The notes below the pieces were generated by a model. That model saw only the letters and a list, made by a program, of their open reading frames with translations, searched no databases and was not told where the DNA came from. A DNA stretch of 64,000 nucleotides from contig OX419762.1 of NCBI GenBank assembly GCA_948567375.1, positions 37,677,034 through 37,741,033 of the forward strand, given 5' to 3'. This DNA is from Lunularia cruciata (Eukaryota; Streptophyta; Marchantiopsida; Lunulariales; Lunulariaceae). The first letter of the stretch is position 1; each line of letters opens with the position of its first letter. Both the position numbers and the translations under genes were made by a program. Below are positions 34,237-46,969 of this stretch, piece by piece.

Positions 34237-37200
34237 TTATTCCTCCATTGCATAATAGTGATGTCCTCATCACCATGGAAACGTCAAACTCTTGGATAGC
34301 CATTTGTGCATTTTGGAGATGAGAAAGAGATTCCTAAGTGGCATCATGAAGGGTACAAAAACCCTTTCTAGAGGTTTTTGTACTCTAGTGAATGTGAGTA
34401 TACCTTGTTGAATGTGGCAATGTGCAAAGATATGATCAAATTCATACTCCTCATGATCATTAATAGAGACAAGAGGAGGGAGAGGTTGGACACAAGAAGA
34501 AAAATAAGACGGATTAGGAACAAAGGGTTTCAACTTGGAAACATGAAAGACATTATGGATTTGTATATGACAAGGCAAGGCAAGTTAATAAGCAACAAGA
34601 GAAATGATTTACGTGACATCAAATGGTCTTATCCAATTGGGAGCAAATTTATAGACTGGGGTGTCAAGTGGGAGGGGTAGGTTACTAGAGGAGAGCACAA
34701 CCTTATCACCAAGATGAAAGGTGAGATCATAACAATGGTGGTCCACATATTGTTTTTGAAAATTTTGAGCAACAAGGAGATTTGGCTTGTTGGAGAGATT
34801 GAGATATGATAGTGAAGAAGGTGGAACTATGAGAAACATGATATGGAGAAAGAAGAAATATAGAAAGGAGAAAGAAGGGAATCTAGAACAAGTGGATCTT
34901 GGCCAAAATTAACGAAGAAAGGAGAGAATTTGGTGTTTGCTTGTTTGGAATTATTGTAGGTAAACTCAACAGTTGCAAGAATGATATGGTGAATGTTGAC
35001 AAAGGCACAAAGCATATCCTCCAAGGTGCAATTTGCATGTTTGTTTTGTCCATCAATTTGAGGATGATAGGCCGTGAGAAAAGTAAGCTTGGTGCCGAGT
35101 ATTTGGAAGAGTGGTTGCTAAAAAATTTTAGTAAATCAAGGATTATAGTTTAAGATGAGTACACAAGGTATCCTACGATGCTTGAAGACATTGTTGAAGT
35201 AAATCTAGGCCAATGTTGGAATATCTATGATATCAAAGGTTAGTGCCAAATGGATTTGCTTATTAAGCTTATCCACAAAAATCATGATTGTTGTGTGACC
35301 TTACTTTGTCTCGAGCAAAGATATGATGAGATCTAAGCTCACATGTTCTTGTCAAGCAGATGGAATTGAGAGTGGTTGAAGGAGTCTACTTGGTTAATGG
35401 TTGTTTGTCTTGTTATGTTGGCAACTCTCACAAGATCAAACAAACTCATGAACAGCTCGTGCCATGTTGGGCCACCATCATTGGCATTGTAGGGTATCCA
35501 AGGTCTTTTCCACACCTATGTGACCAGTGATTGGTAAGTCATGGGCTCCTTGAAGGCGCACAAGTCAAAGATCACCATTGGCTAGAATATAGATTTTTTT
35601 TTCTCATATAATAGAAGGCATTCCTTGAAAGAGAAGGTGTTGTACTCCTTTTTGCATCTTGCAAGATGACCTTGTACTATCTAAAAGAACGGATCTTGTT
35701 GTAAAGCTATCCTAAACTCAATTTGGGTTTTGGAGTCTATTGATATTATTGTAATTGCCACCATGATGAGAGGAAGAGACTTCAAATCAGGTCTTTGTGA
35801 TAGGGCATCGAGATGACATGGAACCAATCAAGTTTGTACTCAAGTTTGAGGTCAAATAATTATAATTGTTCCTCCTATCAATGATGTCAACTCTTCATGT
35901 GCTCCAAATGTAATTTTGCAACAAGGATATATGATTAGTTCATATGATTACTTCTTTTCCCAAGAGATAATGCCTCCATACCTTAGTGGCATGTACCATT
36001 TTTTTTATTATTATCTTGAGCAAAGTAATTCCTTTTTGTGGTGCTGAGTTAGTGCAGCACAAAGGCAATGGGATGTAATCCACTTGGAAATGCTTCTTGC
36101 AACACGGCTCCAATGGCAAAGTTAGAAGCATCAAAATCAACCACACAAGGTAGTTGAGGATCATATGGTTGAAGAATGGATCTTGAAGACACCATATGTC
36201 TCAACTTCTAGAATGCTTTTTCATGCTTGGTGGTCCACTAAAAGCTTGAGTTATTTCCCAAGAGGTCGGTTAATGGTGCAACCACATGAGCAAAGTAGTG
36301 GATGAACCATCAATAAAAACTTGCCAATCCATAAAATGCTTGTGCTTCTATGGTATCATTTGGAGTAGGCCAATCAATAATGGCCTTGATTTTCTCATCT
36401 TCCATCTTGATCCCCTCTAATGAAACCTTATGATCCAAGAAGGTAGCTTTCTTCTACCAAAAGGCACACTTTGATTTCTTGTAGTAAAACTTTCATTGAT
36501 GTAATTTTTGTAGGACTTCTTGCATGTGATTTGCATGTTCTACCTTTGTCTTGCTATAGATAAAGATATCATCCAAGAACACCAACACATACCAATCCAA
36601 TAGTCCATCCAACACCCAATGCATTGGATCCATGAAGACTATTGGAGCATTAGTGAGCCCTAAAGGTAAAACTCTCCAATGAAAATGCCCAAACCTTGTG
36701 CAAGAGGTATTCCTTTTCACATCTTCTCTATTAATGGGAATTTATCAAGAGCAACTTTGGAGTTCCATGTTGGAGAATTATCATATTTTACTCTATTGAT
36801 CAAGAAAATCATCAATTATAGGTAGGGTATATACATTCTTCATTGTTTGTTTATTGAGGCTACAATAATCAATACAAAAGTGAAGTCCTCCATCTTTCTT
36901 TGGAATAAATAGTACCAATGCTTCCTAAATAAATGTAACATGTTGTATAAAATCCTTCTCTACCAACTCCATCAATGTTATTCAAAGCTCATTTAACTCC
37001 TTTATGTGCAAGCCAATAGATTGGTCTACTCATTGGAGTACTTCCTAGCAACAACTCAATCTTGAAGAGCATACCATGATCAGAGGGTAATCCCTTTGGC
37101 AGATCATTTGGAAACACATCTGAAAAATCCTAAACTATTTGATCAACCATTGCTTGATGAGGTTTTTGGTACTCCTTAGATTCTCCATGCATGATCGGCT

Positions 37201-38985
37201 TGATCCACACCATAAAAATAGAATTTTCTTCCTCCAAAGCTTGTTCTATGATAGATGTATTGACAAGCTTCCCATCTTGGGACTTATCTTTTTTCAAAGC
37301 TTGCTCTATTGCTACTTCCTTGACAAACTTCCCATCTTAGGATTGACTATTATTAGGTGTCTTACTCAAAGGTGATAAGCAACCTAATTGGTATTTCTTA
37401 CTTTAGTGTTCTACTTTAAGTTTTCATTGGTTCTAATCAAATTGAACCTTATGATGTTCAAGCCAAGGCAAACTAAGTATGATATCATAATGTAGAGGTG
37501 CCACTACAAGCCTCACACACTCCAAATACTCCTTCCCAATCTTATATGTAACAAGATGTGAGGTACAGAATGCAAAACCTTTTCTACCATCCGTCATCAT
37601 CAATCTACTTCCAATTACTAGCTTGGTAGGAATAATTAATTCCTTTGCTAATTATATAGACATGCAATTTTTTGAACTCTTTGAATCCTACATCCACAAT
37701 CAGATATCATATCTTGCAAGTGAAGTAAAATTGCATATGCCAAGCCTTCAATCCCATTGGAACTAATCAAGTTCCCAATAGGTGGCTTGAGTTCTCTTGT
37801 TAGGATTCCTTGTTTCCCTTACCATCACATTCCATGGACTTCATTTGGGCTATTTTTTGGGGTTGTACATTCTTGAGTGGGTGTTCAACAATGTGGTGCA
37901 CAATTTGGCAACAATACAAGCAACTACCATTTTCTCACAATCTTTTCCTATCTATAGGGCCAAGTGGTTTGTATTGGATGACATCAATCTCCATTGGTGG
38001 TAACTCCTTCATCCATGTGTAGTGTATTGGTAGGTTCTATGAAGGTCAAGGTCAAGACTAAGTTGTTGCAACCAAGGAATCAAAGTGCTTTGTCAACTAC
38101 ATGGCTTCCTCCAAGTGTTTTGGCTCTCACATAGTCACTTCCAATTTGGTTTGTGACTTCAAGGCCCTCATAAATCAATCTAGAGCTTCACCTTCTAGTA
38201 TATTTGGAATCTACATAATGGTGTCCTAGAATTGCATGATGTAGTTCCTTATAGTGCCAATCTGCTTCAACTCTAGCAACCTATCTTGTGCGGCTTGTGT
38301 GGCATTTATAGCTTGGAATTGACCAAGTATTGCACTCTTGAATTCTCCCCGTATCAAGATTAGTGCTATAATTTTCCCTTCATCTTGTTCCACTTAGAAC
38401 CACCACCATAGCTTTGCCACTCCATCCAATTAGCTTAAAGCCCAAAGAATTTTTTTCCATTCATCTTGAAGATTTGTAGCTTTGAAATATCATTCATAGT
38501 CAAACATAAAATTCTCCAATGCACTTGGGAGATTCTTGCCCTCAAATACCTTAGGCTTTGGAAATTGTATTTGCTCTTCTTCTTCTTCTTGATATGGTGC
38601 TCTCTCTACATGCTCTTATAGATGATGATCTTAGTATTCCAACAATTGAGTAAGGTGCTCAATTTGTTATTACATGGCAATGGTAACCTCGGGCATTGCC
38701 ACCATGACTACTACTCTATCTAACTACCTATATTTTATCTAAGGTAACGTGTAGATGTAATAGTAGATGCAACACATCTATCGTTCTCCATAAGTTATAA
38801 TCAAAAGTACCAAAGGTTCATCTGACAAGGTGATCTCATTCAAAAAATTATGTCCAAAGCATGAAATGATGAACTATAGGAAATGATGTTTGGATAATAC
38901 ATGGACACTACAATCCCAATAGTTTAGCATAAATAGATTTGGTGGTCCATAAATTCCATCTATCCCATTCTTACTCTGATACCAA

Positions 38986-39462
38986 TGTTAAAGATTGAGA
39001 CCAAGAAGAGAAATAAGGAAATGGAAGATCAAGGTGAAAGATCACATTGAAATTCTTGAATGAGTGGAACTCTGAATGCCTAGCATGAGTTTACAATTTG
39101 GTATTTATAGGGTGCATACAAAGCTCTTGAGAAGCTTCTCAAAAAGCTAACTAAAGCTACCTTCTTGGAGTGCAAACCAAGCTAACAAGTAAGCTTTTCA
39201 AGAAGCTTTCTTCTAGAAGCCACTTACTTGGCATGCAAGCTAAGCTAGTTTGAAGCTTCCCAAGAAACTTCCTTCTAGAAGCTACTAACTTGGTATACAA
39301 GCTAAGCTAGCCAAGAAGCTTCTTCCTTGCCATGCACATTACACAATACTTACAACGTATCAAGGAGCTTCCTAGATGCCTCTAGAATATTCTTAGCTAA
39401 TTCAGCCTATTTTCTACTTCATTAGTCTCAACTAATTCATTGGTAAGCTCCATATTGTTACA
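38986..39462 (-). repeat. Element G 5' LTR
   Basis: Begins TGTTAAAGATTGAGACC and ends CATATTGTTACA. GAA/TTC-rich block at about 39190-39330. Confidence 0.8.
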
Positions 39463-39467
39463 AGGTA

Positions 39468-39743
39468 GCTTCTTAAGAAGTTTCACAACCAGCTAGCTTG
39501 CATGCCAAGTAGATGTCTTTAGAAATAAGCTTCTTGAGAAGCTTCTCGGTTAGCGTAGCTTGCACTCTAAGAAGATAGCTTTTAGGAAACTTCTTAAGAA
39601 GCTTCTCAAGAACCTATATGTTTCATATAAATACCAAAGTCCAAATTCATGCTAGGCATTTGGAGTTTCTCTCATTCAAGAGTCCCAATGTGATCTTTCA
39701 CTTCAATATTCTATTCTTTTATTTCTCTCCTTGGTCTCTTACA
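39468..39743 (+). repeat. Right half of the A-family LTR split by element G
   Basis: Continues the LTR of 33615-33780 with 'agcttcttaagaagtttc', a TATA box ('catataaatacc') and the 3' end 'ttggtctcttaca'. No retroelement body follows, so the split LTR was itself a solo LTR. Confidence 0.75.
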
Positions 39744-39969
39744 ACTAAGATAACAAATGATGGTGTATACTAGTTGGCTAGGGCATAAGTCTAAGAACCA
39801 TAGATATGAGATTCAAACCCTATTGCACAAATTTTGAAAGGTGGGTAGATTTTTCCATACAACTATCACAAACCACCAAAAATTCAACTAAACTAGCAAG
39901 CCTTGAGCTAGCAAGTTAGCTTGTTGGTCCTGCCTAGGCCTTTGTAGCCTCTCTAGCCTACAACCTTAT

Positions 39970-42900
39970 TGTAAAAGACCAAGACCAAGGAGAGAAATAG
40001 GAGAATAGAAGATCACATTAGGACACTTGAATATGGGAAAACTCTGAATGTCTATAATGAGTTTTGGCCTTGGTATTTATAAGGAGCATACAAGGCTCTT
40101 GAGAAGCTTCTCAAGAAGCTTCCTTGAGCCGCTTTCTTGGAGTGCAAGCCAAGTTAATCGGGAAGTTTCTCAAGAAGCTTTCTTCTAGATGTCGCCTACT
40201 TGACATGCAAGCTAAGCTAGTTAGAAGCTTCTAGAAGCTTCCTAGATACTTCTAGAATATTCTAAGCTAATTTGTCTATTTTCTACTTTGTTAGCCCTAA
40301 CTAAATTTGTTGTTAAACTCCATATTGTTACCAACTCCCCCACCACTAGTAGGTGATGTCTTTGTCACCATTGAAGCCTCAAACTCTTGTTTGGCTGTTT
40401 GTGCATTCTAGGGATGAGAAAGAGGTTCCCATATGACATCATGAAGGGGATATCCTTTCTAAAGGACCTTGTACTCAGTATGTTGTTGATAGTCTAGTTG
40501 AATGGCAATATGCAAGGATACAATCAACTTCATACTCCTCATGATCATTGATAGGGATGGGAAGAGGAGGAGGTTAGACATGAGAGGAAAAGGAAGATGG
40601 GTTAGGAACAAAGAGTTTCAACTTGGAAATATGAAAGATAGGATGGATGTGCATATGACAAGGCAATGGAAATCAATAAGCAACAAGAGATATGATTTGG
40701 GTGGCATTAAAGGGTCCTATCCAATTAAGGGCAGGTTTACAAACTTGGGAATCAAGTGGGAGGGGCAGGTTACTAGAAGAGAACATGACCTTATCACCAA
40801 CTTGAAAGGTGAGCTCATGACAATGGTCGTACGTATATTATTTTTGACAATTTTGAGCAACAAGAAGATGAGATTTGGCTTGGTAAAGGGATTGGGATAT
40901 GGTGGTCAACAAGGTGGAAATATGAAGGACATGAGATGGAGGAGGAGCAAGAAGGGAATTTGGAACAAGTGGATCTTGGCCAAAATTGAGGAAGAAAAGA
41001 GAGAATCCGGTGCTTACCTATTTGGAATTATTGTATGAAAACTCCATAGTTGCAAGATATTTTTCCCAATTGGTATGATGGATGTTGACAAAGGCACAAA
41101 GCATATCCTCTAAGGTACGGTTTGCATATCCAATTTTTCCATCATTTTGAGGATGATAGGCCATGGACAAAGCAAGCTTGGTGCCGAGTATTTGGAAGAG
41201 TGCTTGCCAAAATTTCCTAATAAATTAAGGATCATGATTGGAGATGAGTACACAAGGCATCCCATGATGCTTGAAGATAGTATCAAAATAGATCTACACC
41301 AATGTTAGAGCATCCATGGTATCAAAGGTTGGTGCCAAATGGATTTTCTTATCCACAAACACCACAATTTTTGTGTGACCTTGCTTTGTCTTGGGCAAGG
41401 ATGTGATGAGATCCAAGCTTACTTGTTTCCATTGAGTAAATGGAATTGAGAGTGGTTGAAGGAGTCTACTCTATTTTTGGTTCTTGGCCTTGTTGCGTTG
41501 GCAACTCTCATATGATTGGACAAGCTCTCAAACATCTTGTGTCATGTTTGGCCACCACCATTGGCATTCAAGAGTACCCAAGGTCTTATCCACACCCATG
41601 TGACAAATGATTGGTAAATCATGGGCTTCTTGGAGACTCACAAGTCAGAGATCACCCTTGGCTAAAATATAAATTTGGTTCTCATATAATAGAATGTCTT
41701 CCTTGAACGAGAAGGTGTTGTACTCTTTGTTGCATGCTGCAAGATAAACTTGTATCATTTAAAAGAAAAGATCTTGATGTAAAGCAGTCCTAAACTCAAT
41801 TTGGACTTAGAGTCAATTACTACCATCATAATTGTTACCGTGATGAGAGGAAGAGACTTCAAGTCAGGTTTTTGTGATAGGTCATCAAGGATGACATGGA
41901 ATTGACTGGGTTTGTACTCAAATTTGATGTCAAACAATTGTATTTGTTCTCCCCATCAATGATTTCAACTCTTCATGTGTGCCAAGTATAATGTTTGCAA
42001 CAAAGGTTTGTGATCAATTTACATTATCACTTGTTTCCCCAAAATATAATGCCTCCATACCTTGGTAGCATATACCTTGCTGGTTGTTCTTAATCTTGAT
42101 TGAAGTAATTCCTTTCTTATGTAATTAGTTGGCAAGACACAAAGGCAATAAGATGTAACTCATTTGGGAATTCTTATTGCAACACAGATCCAATTGCAAA
42201 GTTAGAAGCATCAAAATCAACCACACAAGGTAGTTGAGGATCATATCATTGATGAATGGATCTTGAAGACACCATATGTTTCAACTTTTGGAATGCTTCT
42301 TTGTGCTTGTTGGTCCACTAAAAGCTCAAGTTCTTCCCTAAGAGATTGGTCAATGGTGAGGCCAAATGAGCATAATAGTGAATGAACCGTTGGTAAAATT
42401 GGGCAATCCATTAAATGCCCATAGTTCTATAGCATCCTTTAGAGTAGACCAATCAATGATGGCCTTGATTTTCTCCTTTTCCATCTTGATCCCCTTTGAT
42501 GAGATCTTGTGACCCAAGAAAGTAACTTCCTTCTAATAGAAGGTACACTTTGACTTCTTGCAATAAAACTTCTATTGTAATCTTAGGACTTTTAACACGT
42601 GATTTTCATGTTTTGCCTCTATCTTGCTATAGATTAAAATGTCATCAAGAACATCACCATGTACCAATCCAATAGTCCATATATCTGATCCATGAAGACT
42701 ACCAGAGCATTAGTGAACCCAAAAGGTAGAACTCTCCATTCCAAATACCCATACCTTGTGCAAAAGGTAGTCTTTTGTACATCTTCCTTATCAATGGGGA
42801 TTTGCCAATAGCCGATGTGAAGATCCAACATGGAGAAGCATCATATTCCACTCAATTGGTCAAGCTAGTTATCAATTCAAGACAAGGGATATGCATTCTT

Positions 42901-43088
42901 CATTGTTTTTTTATTGAGCCCACAATAATCAATACAAAGATAAAGTTCTCCATCCTTCTTTGGAATGAATAATACTAGTGCTCCCCAAGGAGATGTACAA
43001 TGTCATAAGAATTTTTTCTCTAACAACTCCGTAAGCGTTGTTTGCAACTCCTCCAACTCTTTTGGTTAGAGCCAATAGATTGGTCTAC
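39970..43088 (-). mobile_element. Element H: A-family chromovirus, 3' part only
   Basis: 3' LTR at 39970-40332 (short, about 363 bases), then minus-strand chromodomain-like end (about 40380-40620), integrase (about 40900-41640), RNase H (about 41700-42300) and reverse transcriptase (42480-43070, with 'VLPFGFTNALVVFMDQ'). It stops exactly where the element F LTR begins (43089), at the position where element G continues with 'tcattggagtac'. The gag half and 5' LTR of H are not found in the window. Broken many times. Confidence 0.75.
40223..40242. promoter_or_regulatory. Perfect four-unit heat-shock-element-like array in the H LTR
   Basis: aGAAg cTTCt aGAAg cTTCc in exact five-base register within the LTR of element H. 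It lies upstream of the minus-strand TATA box (near 40070-40080). It matches the alternating nGAAn/nTTCn consensus, and the same arrangement appears in the element A LTR. Confidence 0.6.
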
Positions 43089-43827
43089 TGTAATACTCCG
43101 AGGACAAGAGAAGAGAGAAAACACAGATTGCACACTCAAACATTCGATGCCCCAAGGGAGCACCTTCTCTTTATTATATAGACAAAGAGGATCTCCTCCA
43201 AAGAAGCTCCACCATAGGATTAGGGACACAGATAGGTGACATGTCAGCAAGCTCCACCCTTGGATTACTTACTTGGATGGGTGACCTGTCTGGTCTAGGT
43301 CCTATCTGGTTGGTCAAACAAGCTTTGACCGGAGGGAATCTTTTAGGGAATCTTCCTGTAGGAATCTCAGAATCACGTGAGTAAGGTACCGTTGGAAAGC
43401 TCTCGACAAGACAAATCAGGAGGGAGGGAAGGCCAGCCTTTCCTCCATTGGGGGGGAAATTCGCACATTTTCAAGGCCTAATTCATCCGTTTAGGCCTCC
43501 GAAATTGCCTTCAAAGATTTCAGGCATATTTTGGTCCCTACTCTATTAGTAGAAGTCCCCTTTTGGTGATACCTCTTTCTGATCTGTTTATTCCATCATG
43601 TGTAACATCCTTCCAGATGTTACCAAACCAATTCTCACCTTTAAATCATATGTCTAGCTATTGGTTCTAAGGTTCTCAAGTCTATTTCGGTTTCTGCACT
43701 ATTAGTAGAAGTACTTTTTTGGTGATACTTCTATCTGATCTAATTTGACCATCATGTATAACATCATTCTAGAAGTTACCAAACCGAATTTCACATCTAG
43801 ATCATATGGCTAACCCTTGGTATTACA
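43089..43827 (-). repeat. Element F 3' LTR
   Basis: 739 bases with inverted ends TGTAATAC/GTATTACA. It matches the solo LTR at 26351-27097. Left flank is tctac (43084-43088). Confidence 0.8.
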
Positions 43828-43936
43828 GACCTCCCTCCTTTTAAGACGCAACGTCCTCATTGCGCAATTGTTGCTCAAATGCATGTACCAACACCGGTGC
43901 ATGTGCCAAATTGGCAGCGGGTTCCCAGGTTGCTTC

Positions 43937-44299
43937 CTAGAGGAGGTAACCTTTCCATTGTACTAGATATTCCACCCACGGATGGCGAGTACCACGCATG
44001 CATTTTTGGAGAATCCGCTCCACTTCATATTCCTCTGTGCCATCAATGAGTGTTGGACAAGGTCGAATGTCTTGTGTGGAAGGACCTTGGCCTGATCGGG
44101 GAGCATATCTGCGTAGTAGGGAGACGTGGAACATTGGATGGATCTTCATGTGTGGTGGTAGCTCAAGGTGATAGGCCACAGCGCCGATGTGACGAAGAAT
44201 TGAGAAAGGCCCAATAAAACAAGGTCTGAGCTTACGAGATCCAACTAGTGTGAGGTTGGTTGTCGATAGCCACACTTGATCCCCAACATTGAACTCCAT
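43937..44299 (-). CDS. Element F C-terminal chromodomain (fossil part)
   Basis: The frame contains 'VWLSTTNLTLVGSRKLRPCFIGPF' (integrase C-terminal 'GPY/F' module), then 'EEYEVERILQKC' and 'VEYLVQWKGY', the hallmarks of a chromodomain. Such domains direct insertion by reading chromatin marks. Confidence 0.8.
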   Translation of the reverse strand: MEFNVGDQVWLSTTNLTLVGSRKLRPCFIGPFSILRHIGAVAYHLELPPHMKIHPMFHVSLLRRYAPRSGQGPSTQDIRPCPTLIDGTEEYEVERILQKCMRGTRHPWVEYLVQWKGYLL

Positions 44300-44323
44300 G
44301 TGACGGTGGTGTGCATCAGCATA

Positions 44324-45370
44324 CTACTTTTGTCGATTTTGTGCAATCTGTAACCTGTGCTTGGCGCTCTCCACACCTTGTTGGATTCTAGAAACAAATG
44401 TGTTGACTGCATCAACCTTGGTAGTCACTGGATGGATCTTCATCAAGCTAGAAGGTGTGAAGGGATGCTCACCATACATGAGGAAGAACGGAATGACCTG
44501 GGTGGAGGCGTAAGTAAATTCCACCAACGCTAGTAAGGTGTCCCACCTCTCTTGCTCTTCTAAGGTGAAGCCGCGTAACATGTCTTCAATCGTGCGATTA
44601 GCCCGCTCTGTTTGGCCATCTGTTTGTAGGTGGTAAGTTGTATACATGGCCAACTTGGTTTTGAAGAAACCAAAGAGTGTTTGCCAAAACAAACTGGTGA
44701 ATTGGGTGCCTCTATTGGTGATGAGTACTCTAGACAAGCCATGGTGAGCAAATATTGCATCTAAGTATAGTTGAGCTAGTTGTGGAGCGGTCACCTCCTT
44801 GGTGGTAGGGCGTACATGAATCATTTTGCTGAGCCGGTCCACAAAGACCACAATGGAGTCAAACCCTAAGGTGGTCTTGGGTAATTCGCAGACGAGATCC
44901 ATACTCACTTGTTCCCAACGTTGGGTAGGAGTGGAGAGAGATTGAAGGAGCCCTGCAGGAGCTTGATTAGAAGCTTTGTTCTGTTGACAAAGTAGGCAGC
45001 TACGCACATAGTCCATCACGTTGTTGCTCATCTTGGGCCAATAGTAATGGCGCTTGACTACATCCAAGGTCTTGTCTACTCCGACATGAGCAGCAATGGC
45101 CAAATCATGACATTCCGCTAGAATGGTGGAGCGTAAGTCTAGGACATTTGGGATCCATAATCTACCATCCCAAAAGGTGAGTCCTTGGGTGCTAGTGACA
45201 CCTTTGGACGATTGCGCTTCTACAATCTGTGGATCAGTTTTTGTAGCAGCTAGAATCTCTTGCCAGAATTCAAGGTTAATCTTAACCTCTGCCACCAAGT
45301 TGTTGGCCATTGGCATACGGGTGAATGCATCTGCTAGTTGTTTCTTACCTTCCACGTATGTGATTTTCAT
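44324..45370 (-). CDS. Element F integrase (fossil part)
   Basis: 348-codon frame. Zinc-binding segment with two His ('HDLAIAAHVG') and 'CLLCQQNK'. Core with 'DSIVVFVDRLSKMIHV' and 'GLSRVLITNRGTQFTS', then 'YHLQTDGQTERANRTIEDML'. Integrase joins the DNA copy to chromosomal DNA. Confidence 0.8.
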   Translation of the reverse strand: MKITYVEGKKQLADAFTRMPMANNLVAEVKINLEFWQEILAATKTDPQIVEAQSSKGVTSTQGLTFWDGRLWIPNVLDLRSTILAECHDLAIAAHVGVDKTLDVVKRHYYWPKMSNNVMDYVRSCLLCQQNKASNQAPAGLLQSLSTPTQRWEQVSMDLVCELPKTTLGFDSIVVFVDRLSKMIHVRPTTKEVTAPQLAQLYLDAIFAHHGLSRVLITNRGTQFTSLFWQTLFGFFKTKLAMYTTYHLQTDGQTERANRTIEDMLRGFTLEEQERWDTLLALVEFTYASTQVIPFFLMYGEHPFTPSSLMKIHPVTTKVDAVNTFVSRIQQGVESAKHRLQIAQNRQK

Positions 45371-45424
45371 GTTGAAGCGTTGTCGCCACTCTGCCCACCA
45401 AATTTGGCGACAAGATAGATCCTT

Positions 45425-46726
45425 CTACGTCTTGAGGTAGACTAGAGGTTTGTGGTCTGTCTCTACTACAAATGCCTTCTCGCCCAGGTAGTGCTTCCAA
45501 TGCTTGGTTGCTAGAACGATGGCCAGCTCTTCTTGTTCTGTGGTGTGGTAGTTGCGCTCTACCGGTAACAACTTTCGAGAGAAATATGCAATTGGATGCC
45601 ATCTGTCATGCCACTCTTGTTGTAGGACTGCTCCTATTGCTACGCTTGATGCATCTGTAGCCAACTTGATTGGACGTTTTGGGTCATACCACTTCAAGAT
45701 TGGTGCATGTAGCAAGGCGGCCTTCAATTCTTGAAAGGTCAACTCTTGTGCGGTTCTCCATGTCCACTTCTTCCCCTTGCCAAGTAGTGCCGTTAAAGGC
45801 TGTGCAACCTTGAAGAAGTCCTTGACAAATCTACAATAGAATCCCATCAACCCCAAGAAGCTCTTAAGTTGAGTCTGATCTTCTGGAGCACTCCATTTTT
45901 TAATGACCTCTATTTTATCTGTCAATACTTGAATGCCCTCTGCACTTACTCTATGCCCTAAGTAGTCTACTTCAGACTTGCCAAACTCACACTTTGAGAT
46001 TTTGGCGTACAATTGATTCTGTCTTAGAATCTGGAGGACCTCTCGTAGATGTTGTTTGTGTTCTGTCATCGTGCTACTATATACTAAGATATCATCCAAG
46101 AAGACAATAAAAAACTTATCCAAGTATGGATGAAATATGTCATTCATTAGGCTCATGAAAGTGGCAGGCACATTGGTGAGGCCAAAAGGCATCACAAGAT
46201 ACTCAAAGTGGCCATACCTGGTTCGAAAGGCAGTTTTGTACACATCCTCCTCCGCAATTTGGATTTGATTATAACCGCTCTGCAAGTCCAGTTTGGTGAA
46301 GTATCTCGCTCCATGGAGTTGGTCAAACAGGTCATCCATGCAAGGTAAGGGGTATTTGTTCTTCACTATTTGCTGATTGAGACCCCGATAGTCAATGCAC
46401 ATGCGCATTGTACCATCCTTCTTCTTCACAAACAAGACACGGGCCCCATATGGTGATATGCTAGGTTGGATGAACTCTTTCTATAGCATCTCCTCAATTT
46501 GAGTCTTACACTCCTCCAACTCATGAGGTGATAGGCGATATGGGGCCTTACAAGGAGGTATCTTCCTCGGGAGTGTCTCTATTTTGTGATCTACTCGCCT
46601 TTTAGGTGGTAATCCTGGGGGTAGATCATTGGGAAAGACATCTTGAAACTCATCCACCACATCCTTCAATTTCTCAGGAATTTGTCCAATGAGTTGTGCA
46701 CTCTGGACTTCTCTTATTAGACCCAT
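45425..46726 (-). CDS. Element F reverse transcriptase and RNase H (fossil part)
   Basis: Reverse transcriptase with '[18 protein letters not shown]', '[17 protein letters not shown]' and the catalytic '[11 protein letters not shown]'. RNase H follows with '[17 protein letters not shown]' and '[12 protein letters not shown]'. An upstream piece (46481-46726) holds the linker with '[15 protein letters not shown]'. Together they copy RNA into DNA. Confidence 0.8.
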
Positions 46727-46969
46727 AAAACATCTATCGGTCTTACAGACAGTTGTCGTCCCTATGACATATAGAGGCAGTTTCTACCTGTGTGATTTTT
46801 CTTTGATCCCAATGATTGACCATTGGTGGGTTCTCACTACTTTCTTCCTCCAATCCACCATTGGGTTGTACTGCTCCATCCATGGCATGCCTAAAATTGC
46901 ATCATAACGGGCTAATTGTATCACTCGCCACTCAATTGCTTCCTGATATTCTCCTACAGAGAGGGTTAC

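Larger units (their letters stand above)
33781..39462 (-). mobile_element. Element G: chromovirus of the A family, minus strand, nested in an LTR of its own family
   Basis: LTRs at 33781-34236 and 38986-39462. The primer-binding site lies next to the right LTR (38974-38985, minus-strand TTGGTATCAGAG). Minus-strand parts from right to left: gag (about 37900-38740), protease region (37430-37700), reverse transcriptase (about 36490-37060, with 'VLPLGLTNAPIVFMDPM' and 'VFLDDIFIYSKT'), RNase H (about 35850-36250), integrase (about 34800-35560) and a chromodomain-like end (about 34290-34560). Broken many times. The flanking five bases agree at four of five positions. Confidence 0.85.
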
